Source: Fibrella aquatilis (GTDB lineage Bacteria; Bacteroidota; Bacteroidia; Cytophagales; Spirosomataceae). From it: DNA of 64,000 nucleotides. The translations under genes and the position numbers were made by a program. Below are positions 50,956 to 59,296 of the stretch, one piece after another. How positions within the stretch are numbered: position 1 is the first letter of the stretch; each line of letters opens with the position of its first letter. The notes beneath the pieces are model-generated. The model ran no database searches, was not told where the DNA came from, and saw only the letters and a program-made list of their open reading frames with translations. The stretch is taken from the NCBI RefSeq assembly GCF_017353255.1, contig NZ_JAFMYU010000021.1, positions 1-64,000 on the forward strand, in the 5' to 3' direction.

Positions 50956-51404
50956 ATGCTATAAGGCAAAAACGCCTCTACTGACTGGCCGTAGCGGTGG
51001 AGGTCTCGGATGATGCTGCTGCTGATGGGGGCCAGGTGGGGGGAGGTGATCAGGAATACCGTTTCTACTTCTTCATAGACGTAGCGGTTTACCTGGGCAA
51101 TGCCGTTTTCGTACTCAAAATCGGTAGTGTTGCGCAGGCCCCTGAGCAGAAAGCGGGCACCCAGCTTGCGGGCCATGTTAGCGGTAAGGTCGTCGTAGGC
51201 CACTACGCGCACCTGGGGGGCGTCCTGAAACGTTTGTTCAATCCAGGTGGTCATCTGTTCCAGCGGAAAATACCGCTGCTTGCTGGCGTTGCGGCCAATA
51301 CCAATGATGACCTCGTCGAAAAGCTGTAGCCCCCGCCGCACAATGTCTTCGTGGCCTTTGGTGAAGGGGTCGAACGAACCAGGAAAGAGGGCAATTCTGG
51401 ACAT
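50907..51404 (-). CDS. coaD: Phosphopantetheine adenylyltransferase
   Basis: 165 residues from the ATG at 51404 (SRIALFPGSFDPFTKGHEDI). The nucleotidyltransferase motif and the C-terminal ISSSIIRDL are intact. The enzyme joins AMP to 4'-phosphopantetheine in coenzyme A synthesis. The normal protein ends near AFLP; here about 17 extra charged residues (IETRDEKQETRIPPAT end) are encoded by an arm and the loop of inverted repeat IR9. A longer frame to 51518 is not coding. Confidence 0.96.
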   Translation of the reverse strand: MSRIALFPGSFDPFTKGHEDIVRRGLQLFDEVIIGIGRNASKQRYFPLEQMTTWIEQTFQDAPQVRVVAYDDLTANMARKLGARFLLRGLRNTTDFEYENGIAQVNRYVYEEVETVFLITSPHLAPISSSIIRDLHRYGQSVEAFLPYSIETRDEKQETRIPPAT

Positions 51405-51460
51405 TTGGTAAGGGGTTTTGGGACGTAATTTTTTAGGTGGGATTAAGGGAAGGTGTCTAT

Positions 51461-51588
51461 GTATTGCTTCGCTAGCTAGGCCCCTCGACTGCGCTCGGGG
51501 TGACAGGGGAATAAGCAACTATCCTAGCTTGATTCAAGGTCGTTGTCACCCCGAGCGCAGTCGAGGGGCCTAGCTAGCGAAGCAATAC
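51461..51588. repeat. Inverted repeat IR10 (45-bp perfect arms), shares its core with IR5
   Basis: Arms 51461-51505 and 51544-51588, loop 38 bases, between the DUF3822 gene and coaD. The inner 26 bases and the first 16 loop bases (ACGACCTTGAATCAAG on the minus strand) equal those of IR5. The outer arm (GTATTGCTTCGCTAGC) is unique. Confidence 0.97.
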
Positions 51589-51619
51589 ACAGATCCCCTC
51601 CCCAATACTCCCCGAAAAA

Positions 51620-52504
51620 TTACGCCAGCAAGCACAGGCCCTGGAGGCTTAGGAACCGGTGTTCGGGTAGTTCGGTCAGGTCATCGGATTGGTTCAGGCC
51701 GGGGGGCATGGTGCCGATGGTCAGGTTGGGCAGAAACCGCCGCAGGGCAATGTATCCTTCCGCAAAAGGTGTGATTTCACCGTAGACAACCGGCTGACAG
51801 TCAGACGGATGCGTTTGCAACTCATCGAGTACGTAGAGGACATAGTAGGTCAGATCCTGTGCGTTTTTCACGCCAAACCGGTTGCAGTAACGCAACACAT
51901 GGCTTTCCCGAAAAATGATGGTGACGTATTCGTCTTCGAAAAAGAGAAACAGATTTTTAGGCGACAGCATTTGCCGGTCGCTGGCGTTGGTGGCCTGGAT
52001 AAGCGCGCTGTTCTGGTGAACGTAGGTAACGGGTTGCAGCGCATACTGCTCACCCATGAACTCGATCAGCGCCCGTTCCAGGCTGAATACCCCTACGAAA
52101 CCTTCGTTGTGCGCATAGCCAAACACCTGTTCGGTAGGTGGCTGCGGATAGCCGCGCATGAGCGACAGGTAGCTGGTGGCGTATTCTTTCCGATATAGCG
52201 TACTGGGTATCAACGTAAACGCCGGACTACTCACCGCCACCAGGATGGCCTCGAACCGCTCGTAGCTGAGCAGCGGGTGCTGACTGAAGAGCGTGGGGAG
52301 TTGATCGGTCAGGCTGGGTTCGTTGAGCAACGACGGCTGCGTAAACTCGTCGAGCCACACCATACGCCGCCGCGGGTCGAGGAGGGTCAGGCGCAGGCGT
52401 TGCGGGGCTAGTTCAAGGCACAAAACAGATTTCTCAGCCTGACCCGCCGTGAAGACTTCAGGGCGAACCGACAAGGTGGCGTCAAGCGAGGATGTAGCAC
52501 GCAT
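51620..52504 (-). CDS. DUF3822 family protein
   Basis: 294 residues, cytosolic. I recognise the Bacteroidota DUF3822 type by its actin-like-fold pattern (KSVLCLELAPQRLRLTLLD near the N-terminus, FLFFEDEYVTIIFRE, VVYGEITPF) and its place next to coaD, where this family is usually found. Function is unknown. It forms a minus-strand group with NUDIX (8 bases upstream) and coaD, probably from the promoter at 53043. Confidence 0.8.
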   Translation of the reverse strand: MRATSSLDATLSVRPEVFTAGQAEKSVLCLELAPQRLRLTLLDPRRRMVWLDEFTQPSLLNEPSLTDQLPTLFSQHPLLSYERFEAILVAVSSPAFTLIPSTLYRKEYATSYLSLMRGYPQPPTEQVFGYAHNEGFVGVFSLERALIEFMGEQYALQPVTYVHQNSALIQATNASDRQMLSPKNLFLFFEDEYVTIIFRESHVLRYCNRFGVKNAQDLTYYVLYVLDELQTHPSDCQPVVYGEITPFAEGYIALRRFLPNLTIGTMPPGLNQSDDLTELPEHRFLSLQGLCLLA

Positions 52505-52512
52505 ACAGACAA

Positions 52513-53010
52513 TTAATTAAGGTAGCCCGACAACCGGTACACGTCATCGAGCGACTGGCAACGGCTGAAGAGAGTGTGGACTTCGGCAGGTGGGTAGGCT
52601 TTGATTTCGTCGAAGGTCATCCACCGCACCTCCGAGATGATCTGCCCGTCGGCGTCCATTTCGGGGTCAGACCCTAAACGTAGTTCACCACCAATGGCAT
52701 CGACGGCGAAAAACAACTCAAGCGCGTGCAGCGGCGGCTCCAAAAACTCGTTGACAAACAGCAGGTTACCCACTTCGATGAGCAGTCCCGTTTCTTCATC
52801 GAACTCGCGTTTGAGGGCATCTGTGGCGGTTTCGCCAAACTGCGCACCCCCACCGGGCGGACACCAGAAGGTATCGGTTTTGCCGATGCCCCGGTGGCGT
52901 ACCATCAGCAGGCGCTCACCATTGCGGTAGAGGCCACAGACACGGGTACGGAGCCGGTTGCCATATAACTTTACCACTTGCTGTCGGGGTGCATCAACGA
53001 GTTGCGTCAC
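52513..53010 (-). CDS. NUDIX hydrolase
   Basis: 165 residues from a GTG at 53010. The Nudix box is complete: GGGAQFGETATDALKREF then DEETG, near residues 55-77. These enzymes cleave nucleoside diphosphates linked to another group; the substrate cannot be told from sequence. Same operon as DUF3822 and coaD. Confidence 0.92.
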   Translation of the reverse strand: MTQLVDAPRQQVVKLYGNRLRTRVCGLYRNGERLLMVRHRGIGKTDTFWCPPGGGAQFGETATDALKREFDEETGLLIEVGNLLFVNEFLEPPLHALELFFAVDAIGGELRLGSDPEMDADGQIISEVRWMTFDEIKAYPPAEVHTLFSRCQSLDDVYRLSGYLN

Positions 53011-53042
53011 GGTACGGTATTGTTTCGGTCAAAAAAGAGCCG

Positions 53043-53050
53043 CAAAGATA
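53043..53050 (-). promoter_or_regulatory. -7 box of the NUDIX-DUF3822-coaD group
   Basis: TATCTTTG on the minus strand fits TAnnTTTG, 33 bases before the NUDIX start. IR11 begins 14 bases further upstream, so it would overlap the -33 region. Confidence 0.5.
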
Positions 53051-53063
53051 AGGGGAAGAAAAT

Positions 53064-53151
53064 AGTGCTGAGTGGTAAGCGGTAAGTGGTGAGTTTGCTG
53101 CCGCCAGCGTATTTGTTCTCACTCACCACTTACCGCTTACCACTCAGCACT
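53064..53151. repeat. Inverted repeat IR11 (31-bp perfect arms)
   Basis: Arms 53064-53094 and 53121-53151, loop 26 bases, between the CBS and NUDIX genes. Arms are made of GTGGTAAGCGGTAAG words. The tip reads GCCGCCAGCGTATT (group A). Confidence 0.96.
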
Positions 53152-53154
53152 GTC

Positions 53155-53592
53155 TTAGTACGCACTCCCCGAAATGTAGCTTTCCAGGGAGCTGATGCGG
53201 GCTTTTTGATCGTGGATGATCGTGTTTACCACGTCGTTGATGGAAATGATGCCCACGAGTTTGTCGGCGTCCATAACGGGCAGGTGGCGAATGTGCTTGT
53301 CGGCCATGGTGACCATGCACGATTCGAGCGATTGCTCGGGGGTGATCGTGATGACGCTGCCCGTCATCACGTCGCGGATGAGGGTGTCTTTAGAGGCCCG
53401 GCCCTGTAAAATACCCTTGCGGGCATAGTCGCGCTCGGAGAAAATGCCCACCAGCCTGTCGCCTTCCAGCACCAGCACGGCCCCAATATTTTTGTCGGCC
53501 ATCAGTTCCAGGGCGTGGTACACGGTTTCGTCGGGTACGACAGAGTAGATGGTGTTGATTGTTTTACGCTGGAGAACTTGACGGATGTTCAT
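53155..53592 (-). CDS. CBS-domain pair protein
   Basis: 145 residues from the ATG at 53592 (NIRQVLQRKTINTIYSV). Two CBS domains fill the protein: ALELMADKNIGAVLVLEGD with VGIFSERDYARK, and SLESCMVTMADKHIRHLPVMDADKLVGIISINDVV. Pairs of CBS domains bind adenine nucleotides and act as sensors; no effector domain is attached. The target is unknown. Confidence 0.92.
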   Translation of the reverse strand: MNIRQVLQRKTINTIYSVVPDETVYHALELMADKNIGAVLVLEGDRLVGIFSERDYARKGILQGRASKDTLIRDVMTGSVITITPEQSLESCMVTMADKHIRHLPVMDADKLVGIISINDVVNTIIHDQKARISSLESYISGSAY

Positions 53593-53773
53593 GGCTATTA
53601 AGGAGTTATGCGGGGGTCTAAGTTGCACATTAGTCTGATGGAAGGCAAGCGCAGCCTACAAAAAAGTATGGGTTTATGCTGACTGGTAAGACCTGACAAA
53701 TCAGATGGGCAGTACTGACAAAAGCTGATCCGGCCTGCTTCCTCGACTAGCCATTTTTTCGTAAATTAGGGGT

Positions 53774-55279
53774 ATGAATGAAACGCAAACGGCGGCTCAG
53801 TTGCTGACCAAACGGTTTCCCTACAAGCCCACCGACGGGCAGTTAGCATTTTTTGGGAAGATCGGCGAGTTTATTACCCGCGAAGAGCACGAAAAATACC
53901 GCGATTGCTTTCTGCTGCGCGGCTACGCCGGTACCGGCAAAACCACCCTTATCAGTACGCTCATTAAAGTACTGCCCCGCTTTGGCCTTAAATCGGTGTT
54001 GCTGGCCCCCACGGGTCGCGCGGCCAAGGTGATGAGCAACTACGCCAAGAAACCCGCCCAGACCATCCACCGCAAAATATACCGGCAGGTGGCTGAGCAG
54101 GGGTCGGGTACGCTGGCGTTTGAGCGGCAAAAAAATTACCACGAAGACACCCTCTTCATCGTCGATGAGGCCTCGATGATCTCCGACGAAGCCGAGTTTG
54201 GCGGCAAGGGCCTGCTGAGCGACCTCATCCATTTCGTGTTTGAGAACAAAGGCAACAAGCTCATGCTTGTGGGCGACACGGCACAGCTACCGCCCGTAGG
54301 CCGCGACGGCAGCCCAGCCCTAGACCGGGGGTTTCTGGCGCGGTCGTTCGATATGACCGTAGTGGAACAGGAACTCACCGAAGTAATGCGGCAGGACGAA
54401 GAATCGGGCATTCTCTATAACGCCACCGAACTTCGCCGCCTGCTGGCCGACGAGATTCTGAACCCCGGCACCCCGCCTAAAGCCGTCTCGTTTGAGCACC
54501 TCCTGGCCGACGCTCCCCCCAAACCACCCGCTCCGGAGGCCAACATCCAAATTGCCACCAGGCAGTTTAACGACCTCTACAAAATGCCGCTGATGAAGCT
54601 GGAAGACGGCGTGCGGTATGCCTACAACAAGTATGGCCGCGAAAACACGGCCATTTTGTGTCGGTCGAATAAGACGGCCGTGCAGTATAATCAGTTTGTG
54701 CGGCGCATGATCGATCAGCGCGAAGAAGAACTAGACGCGGGCGATATGCTGATGATTGCGCGGAATAATTACACCATCCTCGGCGACGACTCGCCCGCCG
54801 GTTTTCTGGCCAATGGCGAGTTTGTGGAAGTGCAGCGCATTCGGCGGCAGGAAGAGATGCACGGGTTCCGGTTTGCCACGGTGGTGCTGCACATGATCGA
54901 CTACGAAGAGCAGCCCGATTTCGAGGCCAAGATCATCCTCGATACGCTGCATTCGGCCACGCCGTCGCTAAGTCAGGAGCAGAACAAGGCCCTGTATGAG
55001 AGCGTGGCGAAGGATTACATGTACATTACCAACAAAAAAGAGCGGGCCGAGGCCATTCGCCGCGACCCGTATCTGAGTGCCTTACAGGTGAAGTTTGCCT
55101 ATGCCCTCACCACCCACAAAGCGCAGGGTGGGCAATGGAGCGCAGTCTTTATTGACCAGGGGTATCTGCCCGAAGGCCAAACCAATCAGGAGTTTATTCG
55201 CTGGCTCTACACCGCCCTCACCCGCGCCACCGACGAGGCATTCCTGATGAATTTCAACCCCGAATTTTTCGTGGAGTAA
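53774..55279 (+). CDS. RecD-like ATP-dependent DNA helicase
   Basis: 501 residues of superfamily 1. Walker A GYAGTGKTTLISTL near residue 50; VLLAPTGRAAKVM; Walker B LFIVDEASMISD near 130; LMLVGDTAQLPPVG near 165; and the C-terminal UvrD_C_2 motif FAYALTTHKAQGGQW near 440 and TALTRATDEAFL. This is the short RecD2-type helicase without the N-terminal domain of RecD, common in Bacteroidota, with a likely role in DNA repair. It stands alone and ends before a palindrome at 55318. Confidence 0.92.
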   Translation: MNETQTAAQLLTKRFPYKPTDGQLAFFGKIGEFITREEHEKYRDCFLLRGYAGTGKTTLISTLIKVLPRFGLKSVLLAPTGRAAKVMSNYAKKPAQTIHRKIYRQVAEQGSGTLAFERQKNYHEDTLFIVDEASMISDEAEFGGKGLLSDLIHFVFENKGNKLMLVGDTAQLPPVGRDGSPALDRGFLARSFDMTVVEQELTEVMRQDEESGILYNATELRRLLADEILNPGTPPKAVSFEHLLADAPPKPPAPEANIQIATRQFNDLYKMPLMKLEDGVRYAYNKYGRENTAILCRSNKTAVQYNQFVRRMIDQREEELDAGDMLMIARNNYTILGDDSPAGFLANGEFVEVQRIRRQEEMHGFRFATVVLHMIDYEEQPDFEAKIILDTLHSATPSLSQEQNKALYESVAKDYMYITNKKERAEAIRRDPYLSALQVKFAYALTTHKAQGGQWSAVFIDQGYLPEGQTNQEFIRWLYTALTRATDEAFLMNFNPEFFVE

Positions 55280-55317
55280 ACGAGAAACTGGTTAATCGGG
55301 CCGCGTTAGCTCGTGCA

Positions 55318-55341
55318 GGTTAGCCAAAATTTTGGCTAACC
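55318..55341. terminator. 24-bp perfect palindrome after the helicase gene
   Basis: GGTTAGCCAAAA is followed by its exact complement TTTTGGCTAACC, 38 bases after the stop codon. It may end helicase transcription; a weak T-rich tail (CATTTTCT) follows. Confidence 0.65.
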
Positions 55342-55407
55342 CATTTTCTAAAGTGCGTATGTTTCCTCAGCTTGCCGCCTCAAATTCACTACGCGAAAAA
55401 GTTGAGT

Positions 55408-56970
55408 ATGTCCACCAAATGGATCGGTCCAGTTGCCATCAGCAGCCTGGCCCTGCTGCTGTTTTTTGCCTTTAAAGCGTTCAGTTTCCAGGCACTCTAC
55501 TACACCTACAACGATCTTTATATTTTCCTCCAGAACTCCTGTAGCTGGATGGACGGTCGACCACTGCTGTACGAAAACGTATGGGGCTACGACGACCGCA
55601 TTCACAACAACTACGCCATGTTGCTGTGGGGGCCACTGATCTACACATTTGGTGCCTATGGTGCCTTTGCCGCACAAACAGGTCTTGCCCTGCTGAGCTA
55701 TGTGCTGTTGCTACGCAGCATGGGTCGTACGTTAGCCAGAAGCGATAGCTGGCTGGTGCTGAGCGTGTTATTGCTTGGGCCGGTTTGGATCTGGTTCAAT
55801 GACCACCCCGGTATTGGCTGGCATCCCGAACTGACCTATTTCCCCCTGTCGATTCTTTTTTTGTTGGCCTTGCAGGCGCAACGGATCGGCTGGATTATAC
55901 TGGCGGGCGCTATGCTGGTGCTGGTGAAAGAAGATGGCGCGCTGTTGGCAGGCAGTATCCACCTGGCATTCTTAAGCCTCAACTACCTGATTGCCAACCC
56001 AAAGCGCGCCGTATTCGGCATTCTGGCACAACAGCGGTTTTGGTATACGCTAGGCGGCTGGGCGGGGTTATTCGTGATCGGGATGCTGTTCTTGTCCTGG
56101 AAAAATCACGCGGCTGAGCCAGAACCCAGGCTGCAACAAGCCCTTACGGCCCTCAGCATGAGTCTGCACGAGGCGGCATTTATTAAAACGCACCTGTTAT
56201 TATTAGTTAAAACGGTGCTGTTACTCCTGCCGTCGGTGTGTCTGTTGCTGTATGGGCTAGGCCGGGTGGCCTGGCAACAAACAGGGAGTGTGATGCTCAT
56301 TTATTGCCTTGCACAATTGCCACTGCTGGTGTCGAACACCGTGCAAAGTGCTACTTACTGGGGCACCAACCCCTACTACGACAGCGTGTCGCTAACGTGG
56401 CCACCGCGTTTTGTGCTCCTGTATGCCTTCTCGGTAGTATATGTGCTGGCCGTTTGGTTTGCCTTTAAACAGACCGAAACGCAGCCAGTTCCACGCTGGC
56501 AACCGCTGGTGGTGGGTTTGTTGCTGGTACTACTTCAGCTACCCATTGTGGCCTACGCTCGCCCCGATTCATTGCAACTGTCGGGTCTGCGCAAGCGCCT
56601 CACCAACCGTTTCGACCCAGAGAAAGCGTCGCTATTGCCCCGGCCAGAACTAGCTGTTATCCAACAACTTGCAAACCAGATCCCTGGCCGCTCCAGTGTA
56701 TTTGTCTTCGATTTTCTGATCCCCATTTTCCACAAGCACTACAACATCTGGCCAACGGAAAAGCAGTGGGAAAACGCCGATCTGGCCATTATTCCCAACA
56801 ACGATTTTCAACACCTGAGCGAACGATTACCCCGGATTATGAAACCACATTATAAGGCAGTTCGGTTGGGTACCTATACCATCTACGTCACGCCTGCTTA
56901 CCAACCGTACCTAACCGCTATACTGGGTAACAAGTTGGGTGGAGCGAGGGTGGTAGCCTCGACAAAATGA
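55408..56970 (+). CDS. DUF2079 multi-pass membrane protein
   Basis: 520 residues from the ATG at 55408, with about ten membrane helices. The pattern FQALYYTYNDLYIFLQNSCSWM then NNYAMLLWGP, and later HPELTYFPLSILFLLALQA and LVKEDGALLAGS, fits DUF2079, a family with a fold like GT-C glycosyltransferases. Function is unknown. The soluble C-terminal 150 residues contain VFVFDFLIPIFHKHYNIWP. It is followed 28 bases later by the threonine aldolase gene. Confidence 0.85.
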   Translation: MSTKWIGPVAISSLALLLFFAFKAFSFQALYYTYNDLYIFLQNSCSWMDGRPLLYENVWGYDDRIHNNYAMLLWGPLIYTFGAYGAFAAQTGLALLSYVLLLRSMGRTLARSDSWLVLSVLLLGPVWIWFNDHPGIGWHPELTYFPLSILFLLALQAQRIGWIILAGAMLVLVKEDGALLAGSIHLAFLSLNYLIANPKRAVFGILAQQRFWYTLGGWAGLFVIGMLFLSWKNHAAEPEPRLQQALTALSMSLHEAAFIKTHLLLLVKTVLLLLPSVCLLLYGLGRVAWQQTGSVMLIYCLAQLPLLVSNTVQSATYWGTNPYYDSVSLTWPPRFVLLYAFSVVYVLAVWFAFKQTETQPVPRWQPLVVGLLLVLLQLPIVAYARPDSLQLSGLRKRLTNRFDPEKASLLPRPELAVIQQLANQIPGRSSVFVFDFLIPIFHKHYNIWPTEKQWENADLAIIPNNDFQHLSERLPRIMKPHYKAVRLGTYTIYVTPAYQPYLTAILGNKLGGARVVASTK

Positions 56971-56998
56971 GGGCCACTAATCAATACTTTCTCTTATT

Positions 56999-58030
56999 AT
57001 GATTGACCTCCGCAGCGATACCGTTACACGCCCCACGCCCGCTATGATGGCCGCCATGATGGCTGCCCCCGTTGGCGACGACGTGTTTGGCGAAGACCCC
57101 AGCGTGAATGCCCTGGAGCAAAAAGCCGCCGCCCTCTTTGGCATGGAAGCGGCCCTGTTTTGCCCCTCTGGTACCATGACTAATCAACTGGCCATTCGCA
57201 CCCACGTGCGCCCCGGCGACGAGGTCATCTGCGACGGGCTTTCGCACGTGTACCTCTACGAGGGCGGGGGCATTGCCGTGAACGCGCTGGCATCGGTAGC
57301 CCTGCTGGCCGGTGAGCGCGGCAAGCTCACACCCGACCTTATCCTGCCCGCCATCAACAACCCCACCGACCCCCACCGGCCGTTGTCGCGGCTCGTGTCG
57401 CTGGAAAACACGGTGAACAAGGGCGGTGGCTGCTATTATACCCTGCCCGAAATCGCCGCTATTCGCCAACTGTGTCTGGAACATGGCCTGGCCCTGCACC
57501 TCGACGGGGCGCGGCTCTTCAACGCCCTGGCCGAAACCGGCGACGCCCCCGAAGCCTACGGACGGCTGTTCGACTCGATCAGTATTTGCCTGTCGAAGGG
57601 CCTGGGGTGCCCCGTGGGGTCGTTGCTGCTGGGGTCAGCAGCGTTTATTGCGCAGGCAAAGCGGTTCCGTAAGCTCATGGGCGGCGGCTGGCGACAGGCC
57701 GGCTTCCTCGCCGCTGCGGGCATCTACGCCCTCGACCACCACGTTGATCGGCTGAAACAGGACCACTCCCGCGCCCGCCGCATCGGGCAGCTCATGGCCC
57801 AGCAGCCGGAGGTTCATTCGGTGATGCCGGTGGATACCAACATCGTGATTATTCGGTTGCACGAGAGCATCACTAACACCGAGTACGTGGCGCACCTGAA
57901 AGAACGGGGCATTCTGGCCGTGTCGTTCGGCCCGCAACTGGTGCGCTTCGTAACCCACCTCGACCTTACCGACGAGCATATCGACCAGTTTGGGCAGGCA
58001 TTGGCGGGGCAAACTGTTGGGGCTTTGTAG
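56999..58030 (+). CDS. ltaE: Low-specificity L-threonine aldolase
   Basis: 343 residues with the PLP fold-type I layout: IDLRSDTVTRPTPAM at the N-terminus, SGTMTNQLAIRTH near 55, the PLP lysine in CLSKGLGCPVGS near 200, and GGGWRQAGFLAAAG after it. The enzyme splits L-threonine or L-allo-threonine to glycine and acetaldehyde. Length and motifs are normal. Confidence 0.95.
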   Translation: MIDLRSDTVTRPTPAMMAAMMAAPVGDDVFGEDPSVNALEQKAAALFGMEAALFCPSGTMTNQLAIRTHVRPGDEVICDGLSHVYLYEGGGIAVNALASVALLAGERGKLTPDLILPAINNPTDPHRPLSRLVSLENTVNKGGGCYYTLPEIAAIRQLCLEHGLALHLDGARLFNALAETGDAPEAYGRLFDSISICLSKGLGCPVGSLLLGSAAFIAQAKRFRKLMGGGWRQAGFLAAAGIYALDHHVDRLKQDHSRARRIGQLMAQQPEVHSVMPVDTNIVIIRLHESITNTEYVAHLKERGILAVSFGPQLVRFVTHLDLTDEHIDQFGQALAGQTVGAL

Positions 58031-58061
58031 GTTATTTATACCGTCAACAGGCCACATCCGC

Positions 58062-58069
58062 TATGTTTG
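58062..58069 (+). promoter_or_regulatory. -7 box before the ChaN/EreA-like gene
   Basis: TATGTTTG matches TAnnTTTG exactly, 25 bases before the ATG at 58094. The -33 part is not clear. Confidence 0.5.
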
Positions 58070-58093
58070 CAATACACACTATCAACGCGGCAT

Positions 58094-59296
58094 ATGATTA
58101 TCCTGAGGGTGACTTGTTTCTTGCTGGCATTGGCCTGGATCAACCCAGTTGCTCAGGCGCAACAGGTCGTCGATGAGACCTACCTGTTCGCCTCGGCAAT
58201 TGAGGCACTGGCTAAAAAAGACACCAACACCTGGGTAAACGAGATGATAGCCTGGCGGTATTCGTTTATTGGCAACTACGCCAAAGCCCTTCAGGCCTAT
58301 GCTAAAGGCGGCGAAACCGCCAGTCAGGAGAGCACCCCATTGCCCAGCGATTGCCAACGTTTGGGGGCTAAGGCGTTCATCATCGAGCAAAGCAAAAAAG
58401 AACAGGTGCTCATCATCAACGAAGCCCACCATCAACCCCTCCACCGGGTGTTTACGGCGTCACTATTGCCTGATCTATGGGCGGCGGGGTATCGGTACCT
58501 GGGGCTTGAGGCACTGTCTGACGGACGGGCGCTGATGCGGCGCAAAAAGCTGTTGCTCGAAGACGGTTTTTATACCGTCGAACCGCAGTTTGGCCACCTG
58601 ATCCGTGAAGCGCTCCGGCTGGGATTTGTCTTGTTCAGCTACGAGGCGGAAAACAAAAACAATATCCCACGCGAAGAAAAGCAGGCCGATAATATTGCAC
58701 GGTTCATGCGTACGCACAAACGCGGTAAAGTGCTGATTCACTGCGGTTTCAGCCATATCATTGAAGATAAGGCACCGGTGTGGGGCAAAGCGATGGCAGG
58801 TCGGTTGCGGACCAAAACGGGCATTAACCCGTTCACCATCAACCAGGTTGAATTCACCGAACGCCCTGATTCAGCCGCAGAATCGCCGCTGTACCGGCAG
58901 CTTGTCGGAACAGAGGCTGCGGTGTTTGTGCGCGATGGAAAACCCTGCAAACTAACCACCGATTCGAGCGAAATAGACCTCTATCTGGTGCACCCCCGTA
59001 CACAATGGGCAAGAGGCAGACCTCTCTGGGCGGTGCATAACTCCTCGGAACAATACATTGATGTTCAGCCCCATAACAAGACCAAGAAGTACCCCTGCCT
59101 GGTGGCAGCTTACCGGGCCGATGAATCGAGTCAGCATGTGCCGGTTGATGTGGTTGAATTGACCAGTGCTGCCGATGATAGACCGTTGATACTGCCCCCC
59201 GGCGCTTACCGCCTCCGCATCAAAACGAGGCGATCAACGTATACGAGGCCTCTGATGGTAACTTCGTCCACGAAACGCTCTGAAAACCACCCATAA
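58094..59296 (+). CDS. Exported ChaN/EreA-like (Tiki superfamily) protein
   Basis: 400 residues from the ATG at 58094. A signal peptide (ILRVTCFLLALAWINPVAQA) is followed by a short helical part and a domain with INEAHHQPLHRVF, YLGLEALSDGR, FVLFSYEAENKN and LIHCGFSHI. This arrangement of Glu/His motifs fits the EreA/ChaN-like superfamily, whose members include haem-binding lipoproteins and erythromycin esterases. A beta-rich C-terminal domain follows. Its stop codon overlaps the kinase start (TAATG), so the two are translationally linked; it may act as a sensor partner of the kinase. Confidence 0.7.
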   Translation: MIILRVTCFLLALAWINPVAQAQQVVDETYLFASAIEALAKKDTNTWVNEMIAWRYSFIGNYAKALQAYAKGGETASQESTPLPSDCQRLGAKAFIIEQSKKEQVLIINEAHHQPLHRVFTASLLPDLWAAGYRYLGLEALSDGRALMRRKKLLLEDGFYTVEPQFGHLIREALRLGFVLFSYEAENKNNIPREEKQADNIARFMRTHKRGKVLIHCGFSHIIEDKAPVWGKAMAGRLRTKTGINPFTINQVEFTERPDSAAESPLYRQLVGTEAAVFVRDGKPCKLTTDSSEIDLYLVHPRTQWARGRPLWAVHNSSEQYIDVQPHNKTKKYPCLVAAYRADESSQHVPVDVVELTSAADDRPLILPPGAYRLRIKTRRSTYTRPLMVTSSTKRSENHP

